Source: Sphagnum compactum (taxonomy: Eukaryota > Bryophyta > Sphagnopsida > Sphagnales). From it: DNA of 64,000 nt. How positions within the stretch are numbered: position 1 is the stretch's first letter; every line of letters begins with the position of its first letter. The translations under genes and the position numbers were made by a program. Where the stretch lies: assembly GCA_965153455.1 (NCBI GenBank), contig OZ234495.1, forward strand, positions 8,366,875-8,430,874. Reading direction: 5' to 3'. The notes under the pieces are model-generated. The model was not told the DNA's origin. It was given only the letters and a program-made list of their open reading frames with translations, and did not search any database. Below are positions 37,801-50,317 of the stretch, piece by piece.

Positions 37801-37938
37801 GTTCAGGTTCTGGTAGAGTTCTTGCCTCATGGCTATGAGTTGAGTATGTGCTGTTGTTACATTGACTCCTGTTTTATAAGAGTTGGATGTTGGGTCTCTT
37901 GCCAGAATGTGAAAGGAGCCCACTGTCTCAAGCCCCAT
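34866..37938 (-). CDS. EXO70: EXO70 exocyst complex subunit, five coding exons
   Basis: EXO70 helps tether secretory vesicles to the plasma membrane as part of the exocyst, binding phosphoinositides with its C-terminus. Coding exons (minus strand): 37938-37380, 37258-36936, 36784-36389, 36149-35739 and 35312-34866, giving 711 residues. The N-terminal helical part includes MRQELYQNLNKTRELGSLL and KVNQSLMTL. The second exon carries GLDGGLQGLVQEKL and VTEFKFLMVEHTLPL; then follow SLQ/GLKLNYL, LWCQHIEVAVKVLYASERQL, SSYVVNYLKYLVSEFYSPIM, IFMMNNLWYM, LGPLLGETWL and QQHALDYEHEVW. Splice sites were chosen so that family blocks join without gaps. The second intron (36785-36935) begins GC rather than GT. 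An in-frame alternative donor lies at 35696. The subfamily is not assigned; length is slightly above the usual 600-680. Confidence 0.93.
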
Positions 37939-39074
37939 CTGTGCTAATCCGACCCAAATCCTGGACCTAATTTACAGCTCCAGAAAGTCACCCTTGTTAT
38001 GCTACTGCACTTCTCTAACATGGATCTTAACAGAATTTTGCATTGATAAAAGTAAGCTTCCTTGAACTGCACATCCTGGAGGACTGAAAAGCTCTGCCAT
38101 TTGCTTCTGAGGCTTCATCGTCTCTCAAGGCTTCCTCATCATGCCTCTTTCTGCATAAAATGGATCAAAATTAGAAAAATACCTAGTTGGAGTCAAGACC
38201 ACATAGAATCCCATGTAACAATTCAACCTCTCACATATGTCTGATGTATCACTCAGTACTACTACATATTCCTGGAATTTGAAGCAAATCAACTCTTCAC
38301 CAGCAAACACACGCAAATTACAATATCTCTCTATTGTACATCATGGCGGAGATAGAAAATAGAAGCAAAATGTATAACTTGATAAGTATTTGAGAATTTC
38401 TTCATCATGCGATTTTCATCAAGCAGAATAGAATTGAGAGAAGTGATAATTAGGCTACAAAGAATTTGGTGCCAACAAAATCTCAGCAAACAGCAAAAGT
38501 GGAGTCCTAATTCATCCTGAACAACACACAAAAAAACTGAGTGCCCTTTCTTCTTTGGCTTGGGATTTCAAACTCTTGAAGCTGATTCTGCAAAGCTTGG
38601 ATTACAGAGAAAATTGTATAAACTTGGAGTGAAAGAATCATTAAAACCACCAGCAATAGAAGTAAACAGACAAGCTTTTGACTGTCAACTTTCAGCTCAA
38701 AGGGAAGAGTTTTTCACTTTCTGTCTTCTTGTTATGGCCAAGATTTGCTGGCAATTACAAGATTTCAAGAAACGAGAGGAAATCTGTGAAGGAAACCAGC
38801 TTTTTCATCGCATTCTCACTTCCGATCCATAGCCAAATATGAAAGTTTTAGACCAAGATTGTGAAGATCCAAATTTTATACCGCCTGCAAACACAAGCGA
38901 TCTCGCAAGCTCTGCGAAACTAATGGGAGAACAGTGACGAAAGAGGAGATGCTGCAAGCTCAGTACATATACAACAGCAGCCATGGCGTACACAGAATGA
39001 AGAAACACTTATTCGTCAAGTCTGAACTCATGATACCTTGATTGTTTTTAGCTCACGCCAACAAGCAAGCAAGC

Positions 39075-39106
<32 letters not shown>

Positions 39107-39650
39107 AAATCGCAGCAACGTAGATCTCGCGAAGAGAAACGAAACCAAAACCCTTACCAAAAAAGAGAGAAAGAAACCCGACAAGAGAACGCGATCCAAG
39201 CTCGCTCCAAACTGCTAATTGTCTAGTTTAGCAAAAAAACAATTCAGAAAACAAACTCTCAACTTTTCCTCCTAACTACGTCCTTTATTTCTTCCTTCTT
39301 CTCTGCGTTGCGTTGTAGTTCATCGCAAACCGATTCCTCTGGCTACTTCAAAACTGCAAAATCTTGGATCCCACTCTACTCCGATCCGTCATCACAGAAA
39401 TTCCATAACCAGCAGCACGAGAGAGTCATATCAAGCTCATGTGTGTGTGTCCATCGATCCCCACGCACACTCCAGGCGCGAAATTTCTGTCGCAACCGCC
39501 GCTGTTGTTGTTGCGGCTGGCTTCCTTGGTTACTTACAAGAAATTCCTTCCCATCGCTGTTGCCATCGCTGCGCTTTGGCGCGGAAATAGAGTGCACTTG
39601 GTGCGCAGTTAATGTAGTTTAGTCAAACTGTTCACATGGTCACGTGAAAC
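37939..39650 (-). promoter_or_regulatory. EXO70 5' leader/promoter region with possible leader intron
   Basis: This 1.7-kb region upstream of the EXO70 ATG has transcript-like composition and a (GAAA)n microsatellite at about 39079-39107. On the minus strand TTTTTTGGTAAGGG near 39157 could be the donor of a 5' UTR intron, whose acceptor I cannot place. Frames in it (such as 38560-38832) are antisense or featureless. Confidence 0.4.
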
Positions 39651-39726
39651 ACAGTGGCCTGAGACGGAGTCGCTTTCTGGAATCTGCATCCACCAACGCT
39701 CAGTATGCTGCCCTGCACTACAAATC

Positions 39727-40229
39727 TTGGATGATATTTATGAGTCCAAACCAGTGAATCTAGAAAATTTGGATGAGATTCATGAGTCCAAACCAGTGAA
39801 TCTAGAAATCTTGGATGAGATTCATGAGTCCAAACCAGTGCATCTAGAAATCTTGGATGGGATTCATGAGTCCAAACCAGTGCATCTAGAAATCTTGGAT
39901 GGGATTCTCGAGTCCAAACCAGTGAATCTAGAAATCTTGGATGAGATTCATGAGTCCAAACCAGTGAATCTAGAAATCTTGGATGAGATTCATGAGTCCA
40001 AACCAGTGCACCTAGAAATCTTGGATGGGATTCATGAGTCCAAACCAGTGAATCTAGAAATATTGGATGAGATTCATGAGTCCAAACCAGTGAATCTAGA
40101 AATCTTGGATGAGATTCATGAGTCCAAACCAGTGCATCTAGAAATCTTGGATGAGATTCATGAGTCCAAACCAGTGAATCTAGAAATCTTGGATGGGATT
40201 CATGGGTCCAAACCAGTGAATTCAGTGGA
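39727..40229 (+). repeat. 42-bp minisatellite, about 11.7 copies, open as 14-residue repeats
   Basis: Twelve units of 42 bp encode variants of DEIHESKPVNLEIL in one frame without a stop; the frame continues to TAA at about 40284. Variation is at few sites: GAG/GGG (E/G), AAT/CAT (N/H) and single CAT/CTC and ATC/ATA changes. There is no ATG start in this frame before the array (it is open only from a TTG), so a free-standing gene is unproven. It lies just outside the EXO70 leader. Confidence 0.9.
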
Positions 40230-40284
40230 AGACTCCGGGGACGGTGAAAAATTCACAGCTTTCCAGTGCATTACAAGAGTCTAA

Positions 40285-41370
40285 TACGGAAACAGAGTCA
40301 AATCTCATTTATTGACAGCTACTTGTTTCTGATTGGGTAAATAGTTTGATTGGTCCAATTGGGTTGCTATTAGGGAGTAGTCTCCCACCTACTTGTTACT
40401 CCCAGTTTCAGTTTTATGGGTGGGGTTGGAAAAAAGTTCCTAACTAAAACTTGGATGTGACAAATATTTTTTGCTGAGTCATGTGCTGAGCACATACTGA
40501 GTGTGGGTGGAGATGCTACACCAACCAACAAAAAGAAAATGTTGAGGCAGGGGTTCAAAGTCCAAACCTTGTCAGCCCCCAAATTTTCAGCTTGGACAAA
40601 TATTCCATTCAATTTTCAATCAATCTCATTGTCATTATCCATCCATCTATCAATTATCATCTACCCATTATTGCTATCATCTTTCTAATTTTGAGAGGGA
40701 GGGGGAAAAGGGGTTGTTCCTAAACCCTTTTTTTGTGTGGCCACCCTTGCTTTGTTTGTCATTTTGAAACTCTTGGGCCTTTTGCCTTCAGTTGCTTGGC
40801 AAATTCATTAAAAGAGAGTTGTTTACTTTGTCAGCTTCTATTTCACACACAACTATTTTATCAAGTTTTTTTAAAAAAAACTCAATTTTGTTTCAACATT
40901 TGTTTTTTCTTTTTCAATTTTACAATTTCTCAAAAGTGGTGAATGATTTGCTGGAAGCACATTTTTTTTCTTTTTTTTTTCCCATTCTTTTCTCAAAATT
41001 TTGCAATATAGTGAAAGTTCACCACAAAGAAAATCACTGATCTTGAATGTAGGGTTTTAAGTTTCAAGCATGATTGGTCCTTGTATCTTACAAACTTCCC
41101 CTCCCTTGCATGCGAGGCTTGAAGAATGTATCTTGCCATCATCTTAAGTTTGTTACTCAAATTTTGTTCAACTCCCACACAAGTTTAATACCCATTCAAG
41201 TTGGGTTTGATGAATGCTTTGCAAGATTCTCATCATGTCATTTTGTGAGCGTTTTGGTCCCACTATGATCTCAAAACAAACATACGTGTCCTCACCATTT
41301 CCAATTTCATTCCCCTATGATTGTTACACAAGCTGATCTCAAACCATTTGGTTGGTCTCAACAATTCATC
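40285..41370. other. AT-rich intergenic region
   Basis: T-rich stretches and poly-pyrimidine runs near 40850-40990. No gene, RNA or ordered repeat seen. Confidence 0.5.
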
Positions 41371-41375
41371 GGTCA

Positions 41376-41610
41376 CTCAAATATTTCACCATACAAAAAT
41401 CTATTAATCTTCATAAAAAAATCCTCTAAAAGAAACCAAAATCCTTCAACATATTATAACTCTATTATAACTATTCTCAAGTTTCAACACAAGCCAAAAA
41501 TATCATCTTTCAAAAATCCTCATATAATAAAAATAGACCTATTATCCCTTAAGCTACTAAACTGTGTAATGAATCTAAACACAATATCCTTGCCTACCAA
41601 GGCAAGGCCA
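41376..41610 (+). repeat. Dispersed repeat, copy 1
   Basis: This copy shares CTCTAAAAGAAACCAAAATC, CAAGTTTCAACACAAGCCAA, ATATCATCTTTCA and AAACACAATATCCTTGCCTA with the copy at 53805-54110, and in reverse complement with 42975-43215. The 144-codon frame over it (41317-41751) has stops in the other copies and is not a gene. Confidence 0.8.
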
Positions 41611-42974
41611 ACAAATGATATATTACCAAATCTTCCATCAGATTTCATCAAATTTCATGGAGTGAGGAATGATGGAAGGATGGATGGATGGATGGTTCTC
41701 TCACTTCATTCACTCCATAAAAAACAAAGTGAAAAAGATCCACCTTTTTAACAACAACAATCATGTTGCCCTCTTCAGTAAACAAACCACTTTCTTTCTT
41801 CGTGGATGTCCTTTATAATGATGGAGACCCATCATCATCTCATAAGTTATCATGTACATATCTTGTTGGGTAGTACACATCAGTTCTTTTAACCCTATCT
41901 GTTCTTTTAAGATAAGAAAGCTTCATTTCATCCCGACGTCCTTTACTATATGAAGGGTTATAAAATTTTAGGTAGTGTAGAAAAATATACATAAATATAC
42001 AGGGTATGTAGATAGATTTGTGCCTAGGAATTTAAAAAAAAGAAGCTTATATGGCTAATCATATCACTAGAATGGGAGCCTTGAATTGTTTTGAGGAGTT
42101 AACTTCAATGAATTGGCATTTAAATGTTGTAATACTATATAGGCTTATCCTTAGGTGCAAATAAAAAAACCTAAAAAAACATTGCCAATCGATGAGATTG
42201 TGGAAATTGGTGCTTTGAATTCGTTTTCAAAAGTTGCCTTAATGAACTAGTACTTACATGCGAGATATTCAAGTGGCATGCAAATTGCAAGAAACCTTTA
42301 ACAAGAACTTAGAATGTTTAGCCATAATTTTAGTTATATATTTTACTCAAAGGTGCTCCTCATTTTGTCCCTCATATTCAGTGGTTTTTCTTTTCCTAAT
42401 TTGTGATGGAGGTGGGTGGGCAATCATTCACAAGAGGACTTAACCAAATTTGTCTAAATATGGTCTCTTCACCAAAAAAATTCTTTCAGTATGTGACAAC
42501 AAAGGGCCATTTTTTTCCCAGAAAAAACATTTGCACTTGTTACAAGGCCTTTCTTGTTTTTTTGAGGTCCCCAGGTTGGTCCCCAAAAAAATCATTACTC
42601 ATATTACTATAGTAACCTAGCAAGTTCAGCACCAAATAATTATAAGAAACAAGTTCAGGATTTTGAGAAATTACTAAAGTGTATATTTAACATGTAAAAA
42701 CTCCATCTTAATAATTTCTTAATGGTTATCAATGTTGTTTGGTCAATTTTGTGGTGTAGCCAAAGTGTTGATGATCCACATGAATATTTAGCCCAATGTG
42801 TTTACAAGTTAAATACAAAAGTAAAAAAGAATTTAAACATCTTTCTATATTTGTGGCTACATTTTGAATCATGTATAGAAATCTGGTGATTGTTCTTAGA
42901 TTTGGGTCGAATTATTGCTATTTAAAATCTCAAGAATCACTTGATTTTAGCACTTTCAATTTTGAACATTTTTT

Positions 42975-43215
42975 TTTGGTTACATGTATAGGTCTATTTT
43001 TGTATGAGGATTTTTGAAAGATGATATTTTGGCTTGTGTTGAAATTTGAGATTAGTTCTAGAGTTATAATATCTTGAAGGATTTTGGGTTTCCTTTAGAG
43101 GATTTTTTTGAAGGTTATATTTTGCATGGTGAAATATTTGAGTTTCTGTAATTCTTGTTTTGCCCTAAGATACTTTAAAATGTGAAGGGCAAGGCCACGG
43201 TGTGACACACCCCCT
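42975..43215 (-). repeat. Dispersed repeat, copy 2 (inverted)
   Basis: Reverse complement of the family at 41376 and 53805. It extends through GGCCACGGTGTGACACACCC, the counterpart of GGGTGTGTCACACTGTGGCC near 53813. Confidence 0.8.
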
Positions 43216-43289
43216 TGTTTCTTGTAGTCTACCTCATCTGGGGCTCACATGGTTGGTCCTAATATTGTAAAGAGGCAGGAAAATGTGAT

Positions 43290-43327
43290 AAACCCTAAAC
43301 CCTAAACCCTAACCCTAAACCCTAAAC
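43290..43327 (+). repeat. Interstitial telomere-type tract (AAACCCT)n
   Basis: About five CCCTAAA units, one of them lacking an A, followed directly by CGGGCAAGAGGG. This matches the common plant telomere heptamer but sits inside the window. Telo-boxes like this also occur in plant promoters. Confidence 0.9.
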
Positions 43328-44997
43328 GGGCAAGAGGGAGGAAAACAATACTCCAGCCTGACCATTGTTGCACTACAAGGAACTTTCAATGGATGGGTTG
43401 TGGATGAACATGATGAATGAATGCCCTTCAGTTTGGCTTCTGCCTTCCAATTTGGGTTTTTGGGGTTTAACTGGAGAATTGCTGGAGAATTTTAAAAAGC
43501 TGTTGGGGGCCCAACTTGTGTTCCCATTTGTGGACCCGCAAAATTGGGTTCCTTACTTAATATGACATTCTTTCTTCATATCTTTGGGTTTTCAAAAGTG
43601 TTTTTTTTTTTTTTGGTTTTCTCCTGGAAAAAATCACTAAAGTGTCTCACTAATTCCCCTTTCCTTAACAAAAGTTTCTTTTATTTTTTCTTTTAAAATG
43701 TCAGAAATTCTCACCCCCCAAAATTACTTGTTTGGAAGCATTACGATTACGTCTATGTGATGAATCCATGTCAAACTTTATAAAAGAAAAAGCACCAATC
43801 CAAATGGGAATGGCGAGGAAAAAAAGAAAGACTAAAATACAGTAAACCCCCTTTATAATCACACCCATTTTAGTCACATTCTTGCTTGTGTCACACATTT
43901 TTTGGTAACCATCCATTGAGCGCTCTATAAAGGACCTTCTTTCTTATGGACAAGTTCTGGTAGGCACATGGACCTCTAATTAGATATATTCATGGTAGTA
44001 GTAGGTACCCATTCTTTTTCACTCATCTTCATTTTTAGAGGTTCCCTTGGCTCCTTCACTACTACAATAACAATGCACATTGAACAAGTGTACAATGAAT
44101 GGGTGTCTTTTTCATTCATAATAAATCATTCCCTTGCACATGCCCTTGTGATTCCATCTTTTTTCCCTTGTCAATTGTGAATGTAAGGGATGAATAGCCT
44201 TCAACAATTGGTTGGAGGAATCAAACTTGTCCATCTATGTGAACAAATAACAAAATGATTTAAAGATATGCTACTAAATATTGCAATGAATTTAAGCCCT
44301 CCTCCCTTGCTTGAAATAAGACCAACTCCAAGGACAAAAAAAATGAAATATTTTATATTAATTGCGTTGCACCCATCCTCCTAGCTATCTTGTAAATCTT
44401 TTTTACTTTCATATTCAACAAAGATTTTCATTTAACCATATAATTTCATTTCAACTAATGCATTGAACAAGTTCATTTTAAATTCAACTAAAGGTTGCAT
44501 CCATTTTTGCATTGCATGGGATACTAATATGTCATTTTGAAACCAACAAAAATTGTAAGCATCCATCTTAGGGAGGTCACTTTCAATTCAAACAAAATGC
44601 AAAAATATATAGGGTTCAATCAATTCATTAATTCAATAAAATTTTATAATTTAATTAATATAAATAGGTTCCTCATAGTTCATTATGAGAATGTACTCAT
44701 AATATACTTAAAATGTATCTTTAATATATATTTTAATATTATCAATTTTAATAAAATATTATTTTAATATTTCAATATTTCATAACAAACCAGAAAATAC
44801 CCTTTTATTTCATGTGTTTTCATAAAATATCCAAAGAATGGCCTCACAAGGCATCCATCCATTGCAATGGATACCCATATGCATCCACATTGTCCACTCC
44901 ATTAACTCCAATGTGGTTAGTTGTGGATGAAATCTTGAAGGTTGTTGGTGTTATATTTTATGTTGTTGGAGAAAGCACTTACTCATAAACCCAAATT

Positions 44998-45219
44998 ATG
45001 GCAAAGTTTAAATATGTTCAAGGAAAAAATGAAGGTTTTAAGTATAGATTGGAGATTAATTTCTACCATCCCCTTCAAAATGTTATCACTATTGTGTTAG
45101 ATGGCACTAACCTTAGCCTTAAAAGGAGGTTTGATTTTTTTGATTATATGAAATTTAAATCAAAACCTACTAAAAATCCATTCCAACCCAATAATCAGTC
45201 AATTGTGTTTCAAGCATAA
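44998..45219 (+). pseudogene. Possible remnant of a Copia-type gag N-terminus
   Basis: A 73-codon frame contains ITIVLDGTNLSL followed by a Phe/Met-rich stretch. This resembles the LDGTNY-W motif that opens Ty1/Copia gag proteins, but the usual Trp is missing and nothing downstream continues the family. Weak call from one motif. Confidence 0.25.
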
Positions 45220-45649
45220 CTTATATTATCATTTTTCAAACATAATGATAATCATTAGCATCTCATGCTAATGTGCTTTCCACACAACTATAATCAATAG
45301 AACTTTGTAGAGTCGATTGTTCCATTTTTCCCCAAGTCCCATATTTACTTCAACATTGACATTGCTTTGTTCTTGCTCAATAAAGATGTGGAGCCTCATG
45401 GAAATGCATTTATATCAAATTGAATATTGAATGAATTTTTGGCCAAGAAACAAAACTGGGTCTCCAAAATTGTTTCCAACACTAAATGCGGTTTTTGTGT
45501 AAATGGATGAATATACAAGTAGATTTGTATTTCATAACTTGGTCTTGGAGCTTGTTAGAAAAAAATATAAATAAATGGAGGTGAAAGATTATTTTGCTTG
45601 CCATGAACTCCAATTTACTAGAAGGAAATTGGATGTAAACAAAGGATGT

Positions 45650-45790
45650 GAACAAAGGGGGAGGGGGGGAGGGGGATCAACGAGTTAAAGAATCGGAGTG
45701 GAAAATGCGAAGGATGGGGGGGGTCGACGGGGTTAAGAACCGGAGTGGGCAATGGGAAGGACCGGGCGAGGGGGAGCTCAACGGGTGCAT
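45650..45790 (+). repeat. G-rich patch with a 50-bp imperfect duplication
   Basis: Two diverged units (about 45672-45720 and 45721-45769) share ATCGGAGTGG/ACCGGAGTGG and G(A/G)AGGA(T/C) motifs, with runs of five to eight G. The strand could form G-quadruplexes. It borders the T-rich tract that follows. Confidence 0.7.
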
Positions 45791-45834
45791 TATGCACCGG
45801 GTTCACACTAATTCTTATAAATCACGTTATTTTT

Positions 45835-47035
45835 TTAGCATTTTTTTTTTCTTCCCCCACCCCATTCCTACCTACCTCCTACCTTTTCCCTTCCTTCCTC
45901 TTTCTCCTCCCTTTTCCCAGTCATAATTTCTTCTTCTTTCCTTGGTTTTCTTTGTTCTTTCTTTGTTCTTCTTTCTATTTTTTTGTTTTGTGTAGCTTTG
46001 TTTAAGGTCTTCATGATCTTTTTGTTCTTTCCTTTCTTTTTTTTTGTTTTTCTTTTTAATCTTGTGTTTTTATTTGAGGTTTTGGTGGTCTTTTTATTCT
46101 TCTTTCGGTTTTGTTTTTTCTTTCTTTCTTTTGTCTTTGTGTGTGTGTCTTGAATTGTGTGTGTGTGGAGCTGTGGAAGAGGAGGACATGAGCAACAAAA
46201 AAGGGAAGAGGAAGAACAACATCAAGAGGGATTAGAAGAGGTGAGTCTCTTGCCGTCTAGCCCCTGCAAACCAAGAATGGTAGGAGAGGTTTGTTGCCAT
46301 TGTCATGAGCTTTTGATTGCAATAAAGGTTTGCTGTCTTCACCAAGATTTTCTTAGTCTTGTTAAATTATTTTTGTTTGCTTTATTTATTTCTCTTATTT
46401 CTTTTTGCTTTCAGTTTTTTTTTCCTGTTTTTTTGTTGGTTTTTTGTAATACCTTTTTTTTGGCATTTCAATTTTTTTTGAAAATTTTTTCTTTCTTGTT
46501 TTTCCTGTTTTTTATATTTTATTATCAGTAATTTTTTAATTATGGTTTTATATTTCTTTTTAAATTTTCTGTACCTTTTTGAAATTTTATTTCTATCTTG
46601 TTCATTTCTGTTTCTGTTTTTTTCCCCTTTTTTTGTTGGTTTTCTTAATACTGGTTTTTTGGGGTTTTAAAGGGTTTTCTTTTTTCTTGGATTTTTTCTG
46701 GATTTTTCCCCTTGTTTTTTTGGTTTTTTATTTTTGATTTTCTACACTTCTTGAAAATTTGGTTTTATATTTCTCTCTTGTTTTTTTTTTTCTTGTTATT
46801 TGAAATGGTTTTTTGATAAATTTTAGGGGGTTTGAAAAATTCTATTTTTCTAGCTTCTTTTCGTTGTTTTTTCAAATATTGTTGTTTTTTATTCTTTTCT
46901 TTTTTTTCTGTAATTTTTGAAAATCTTATTTTTCTCTATTTTTTCTTGTTGGTTTTTTTCCCCCTTCTTTTGGCTTTTTCAATATTGTTTATGGGGTTTT
47001 AAATTTTAATTGTTCCTTTTGTTTTTGTTTTGTGT
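45835..47035 (+). repeat. 1.2-kb strand-asymmetric T-rich tract
   Basis: The + strand is dominated by T with TTTTTC, TTTTG and CTTTC blocks, ending in a (TG)n run at about 47032-47046. Frames through it give Phe/Leu/Ser-rich peptides that are compositional artefacts. A small less-biased window lies near 46180-46340. Confidence 0.75.
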
Positions 47036-47049
47036 GTGTGTGTGTGAAA

Positions 47050-48420
47050 AGGTAAACTCCTCCTTTGTGTGTTGGGCAATTGCTTGAACAAAGACCTATG
47101 CCACATGCAAGTGGGATCATTTGTGAAATGATGGACTATGAATAAAATAGACACCAATGCTCACATTGGTAAAAGTTGTTTCTTTCAAGTTGCTCACACT
47201 ATTAGGCATTCCAACATGGGTTGTGGGGTATCTTCTCCATGTAATGACCAAATTAAAAAGGGATGAGAATCATGTTGGTTAATTTGGGCTGGTAAGGTCT
47301 CTTATGCAAAGGGCCTGAGAGATGTTTGGGATAGCCAAAATTAGACAAGATCTTTATCCAAAAAGGAACATGAAAAGGAGATCATTTGACTTGTGAATCA
47401 CCATGAATTGGAGATGATTCATGGCCCGTAAGTTCCATCACATTCAATTTTCACTTCAAAACTTGCATTGTGCTTCAAACATATGTTTCCAAAATTATAC
47501 TCATTTGGTTTGTCTATATGTTCACTTTAAGATTTGAAATACCACCAAGGAAGCTTTCATAGTTGATTTGGTGAAGATAATTATGGCAAATTGGCAATTA
47601 TACACCTAATAATATGTCCAATTTGCACAAAATGCAGTGGCACACTATCAGAGTCTAAATAAATTATCATTGAAATCTATTAGTGAGAGTTTTAATGATA
47701 GTGAGGGTGAAACCAATTAGCTTGACATTCCATTTTTGGATTCATACACATTTTGTACCATGCATATGGCATTCATGAATTTTGGTATTGCATAACAAAA
47801 GTGTAAATGCAATACCCTCATCATGCATATATAAACTATTTCAAAATTCTAACTATGAAATAGAGGATTGTTTTTACACTGAGAGTATTGCACAAAATCA
47901 TGCCTTTAGGTTTTAATGCAACTTCCATACATGTTTATACTACAATTGCAATATCCTCATGTATTAGCAATACATCCAATCAATTTTTTGTTCAATGTAA
48001 GATGCACATATAGTATACATGGATCTTAATAACCTTGTCTCTATACAAATAAAATTCAAAATTTTTATAAGTAGACATCTTTACATACATTTATTTCCAA
48101 TGCCAATGGGCTATATCCATGGAGTCTAAATTAATCTACAAAAATGTGGCAGGACAAAACAAAACATATTCATTTCATCAACCCTATCTTTAAACTTAAC
48201 ATACCCATAATGATATTGAATAAAATTTTATCGTTTTTTGGTCCATGCAATATTTAACCCTAAACCCTAAACTTAACCTTATTACACCCAAGATGGTATT
48301 GTATAACCCCAATAAGAACAGGATAAAACGTATTACAATTGAATTAGATTTTTTTACCTTAGTATTATGTGAGGCCACAATTAAATATTGGTTAACACCC
48401 ATATTAAGGTATTGCATATA
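47050..48420. other. AT-rich intergenic region
   Basis: No supported gene. A short CCCTAAACCCTAAA tract sits near 48256-48272. Confidence 0.5.
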
Positions 48421-49300
48421 GGGTCAACATAAGTTATTTCCAATATGTTTTAGGGTATTGCATTATTGAAATAGATAAAATGAAATAATTTCAGTTGGTT
48501 TAAGGGTATTGTGAAACACCAAAATGATCCAGAGGATATGCATTACCCTAATGAGGGTAATGTAGGTGTGAATATGGCTGGATATCATATTTGTATTTTG
48601 TTGTTGGGGTATTGCATCACCCTAATGAAAGTAATGCGTGTGTGAATTGGTTGGATATGATATTGTCAATGGGTCCATAGGGTATTGGATTGTTCAATTA
48701 GATGATATGAAATATAATTTAGGCATGGGGGTATCACTTAAGACCAAAATAATGTAGTAATTGCATTTTTGAATCAAATGAGATGAAATATATTATCTTG
48801 GGCATGAGTATTCTATTACAACAAAATAATCCATTGCATTTGCATTACTTTGATGCGAGTAATGCATGTGTGAATTGGGCTGGATATTATATTGTCAATA
48901 TGTCCATAGGGTATTTCATGGATGAAATACATGAGATAAAATAGTTACAACTAGGCCTACTTGTTTATTGCAAAACAATAAAATGATCCAGTGCATTTGC
49001 ATTACTTTGATGATGATCATGCATATGGGCATTAGGTTGGATATGTTATTTCCAATGTGTCTTTGAGATATTGCATTGTTCAATTAGATGAGATGAAAGT
49101 AATTTAATAGGATTGAAGGTATTGCATTATAGTAAATTTGTTGTGCTCATGCATTAGTTTGATGAGGATATTGAAAAAAAAGAAAAGGTGCAATATGATA
49201 TTTTCCCTTTGCCTTGGCAATATTATATTTCAATAAAATGGGTGTGCATTACCTTTATGAGGGCAATGTGATGATTAATTAATTTTGTAAGTTGTGTTAA
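48420..49300. repeat. Degenerate repeat field built on GGTATTGCAT and GAGGGTAATG motifs
   Basis: Loosely periodic units (about 160-240 bp) recur near 48453, 48671, 48908 and 49068, combining GGGTATTGCAT, TGATCCAG..GCATTAC, GTAATGCATGTGTGAATTGG and TTGGATATGATATT. It looks like an old satellite or tandem array. Confidence 0.65.
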
Positions 49301-49639
49301 GGGTATGACACGAGTTCAAAATTTAATAATTGTGAGGAAGTTCAATAAGGTATTGCAAGAATGGTTACATCAATGAATTGATGTGGCTTGACTTAGATAT
49401 AAGTTCATTTGCAATACCTTCATATGTGATTTAATTGTTGAGTTGTATAGGGCCATATAAAAGAAATCTAGTTTGGTTACAATACCTTCAGTTGGGGTCA
49501 TTGAAACATTGTTTTTCACTGTCATAAAGTTACATGGTCTAGTAGGGAGGTAAGTAGGAAGAAGAACGAAGCAACCTACCTAGTATATTGCAATACCTTT
49601 GTTGACATGCATCGTCATTGCCTTGGTGGAGATTTAGTG

Positions 49640-49900
49640 CATAGGTACATAGGTAGATAGGTTGATGGGAAGGTAGGTAGATGGGTGGCTAGGTGGGCAA
49701 GTAGGTAAGTAGGTGGGGGAGGGAGGGTTGTTTAGGGTTGAGGTTTAGAGTTGCCTCCTAAACCTCAACCCAGTTGATATCTGGTTTCTACTTGGTAGCC
49801 CACACTATAAGAAGTAAGTCCTAGACATATAAGTATTTGGGTAGCAAAATAGGTGAGTACTACTAAGTAAGTAGGTGGTTTATACATAGGTAAGGGCTGT
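49640..49900. repeat. TAGGTAGG-type simple repeat
   Basis: Runs of (TAGG)n, GTAGGTAAG and TAGGTGGG precede and overlap the left arm of the inverted repeat. The complementary CTACCTACC occurs at the right arm near 55140 and 55290. Confidence 0.7.
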
Positions 49901-50065
49901 TTTTACTACTTACTAACAACGAGCAAATGGGTGGGTAGTGAAAGCAACTGAGCTAACCACCATGGTTAACTAGGGAACTGGAACTCAACAGAAAAACTGG
50001 CTTTTCTGACCATTATCATCCCTCCTTGATGGTGCACTGGTGGGTTCTGGTAAACTTTGGCCCCT
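49763..50065 (+). repeat. Left arm of a ~300-bp inverted repeat flanking the MIC13-like gene
   Basis: It matches the reverse complement of about 55170-55480. Shared blocks are GGTTTATACATAGGTAAGGG, ACTGAGCTAACCACCATGGT and ATGGTGCA(C/T)TGGTGGG, with substitutions and small gaps. Confidence 0.75.
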
Positions 50066-50317
50066 TTTCTAAGTACAAGGGCTAACGTTAGGTTTTGTAC
50101 CTACCTACCTCCCTAGGTAGCTTTCAGTATGGTAGGTGCACAACCTACGAACCTACCATGCCCAACTTGTACCTACCCAATTTTGCCCTAATTCTGACTC
50201 TGCGAGAGTGGGAGCTGGATAGTCGTGGTGTTGTTGCAGGAGGAACAACCATAGCAGCAGCGACGACGACCACAAGCCTGGCCGGCGCTGTAGCGTATCA
50301 GAAGGCCAGCCAAAGCA

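Noticed and set aside
41317-41751. 144-codon frame
   Set aside because: It covers a dispersed repeat whose other copies do not preserve the frame.
46157-46531. 124-codon frame in the T-rich tract
   Set aside because: The C-terminal half is Phe/Leu from T-runs and the rest has no family features.
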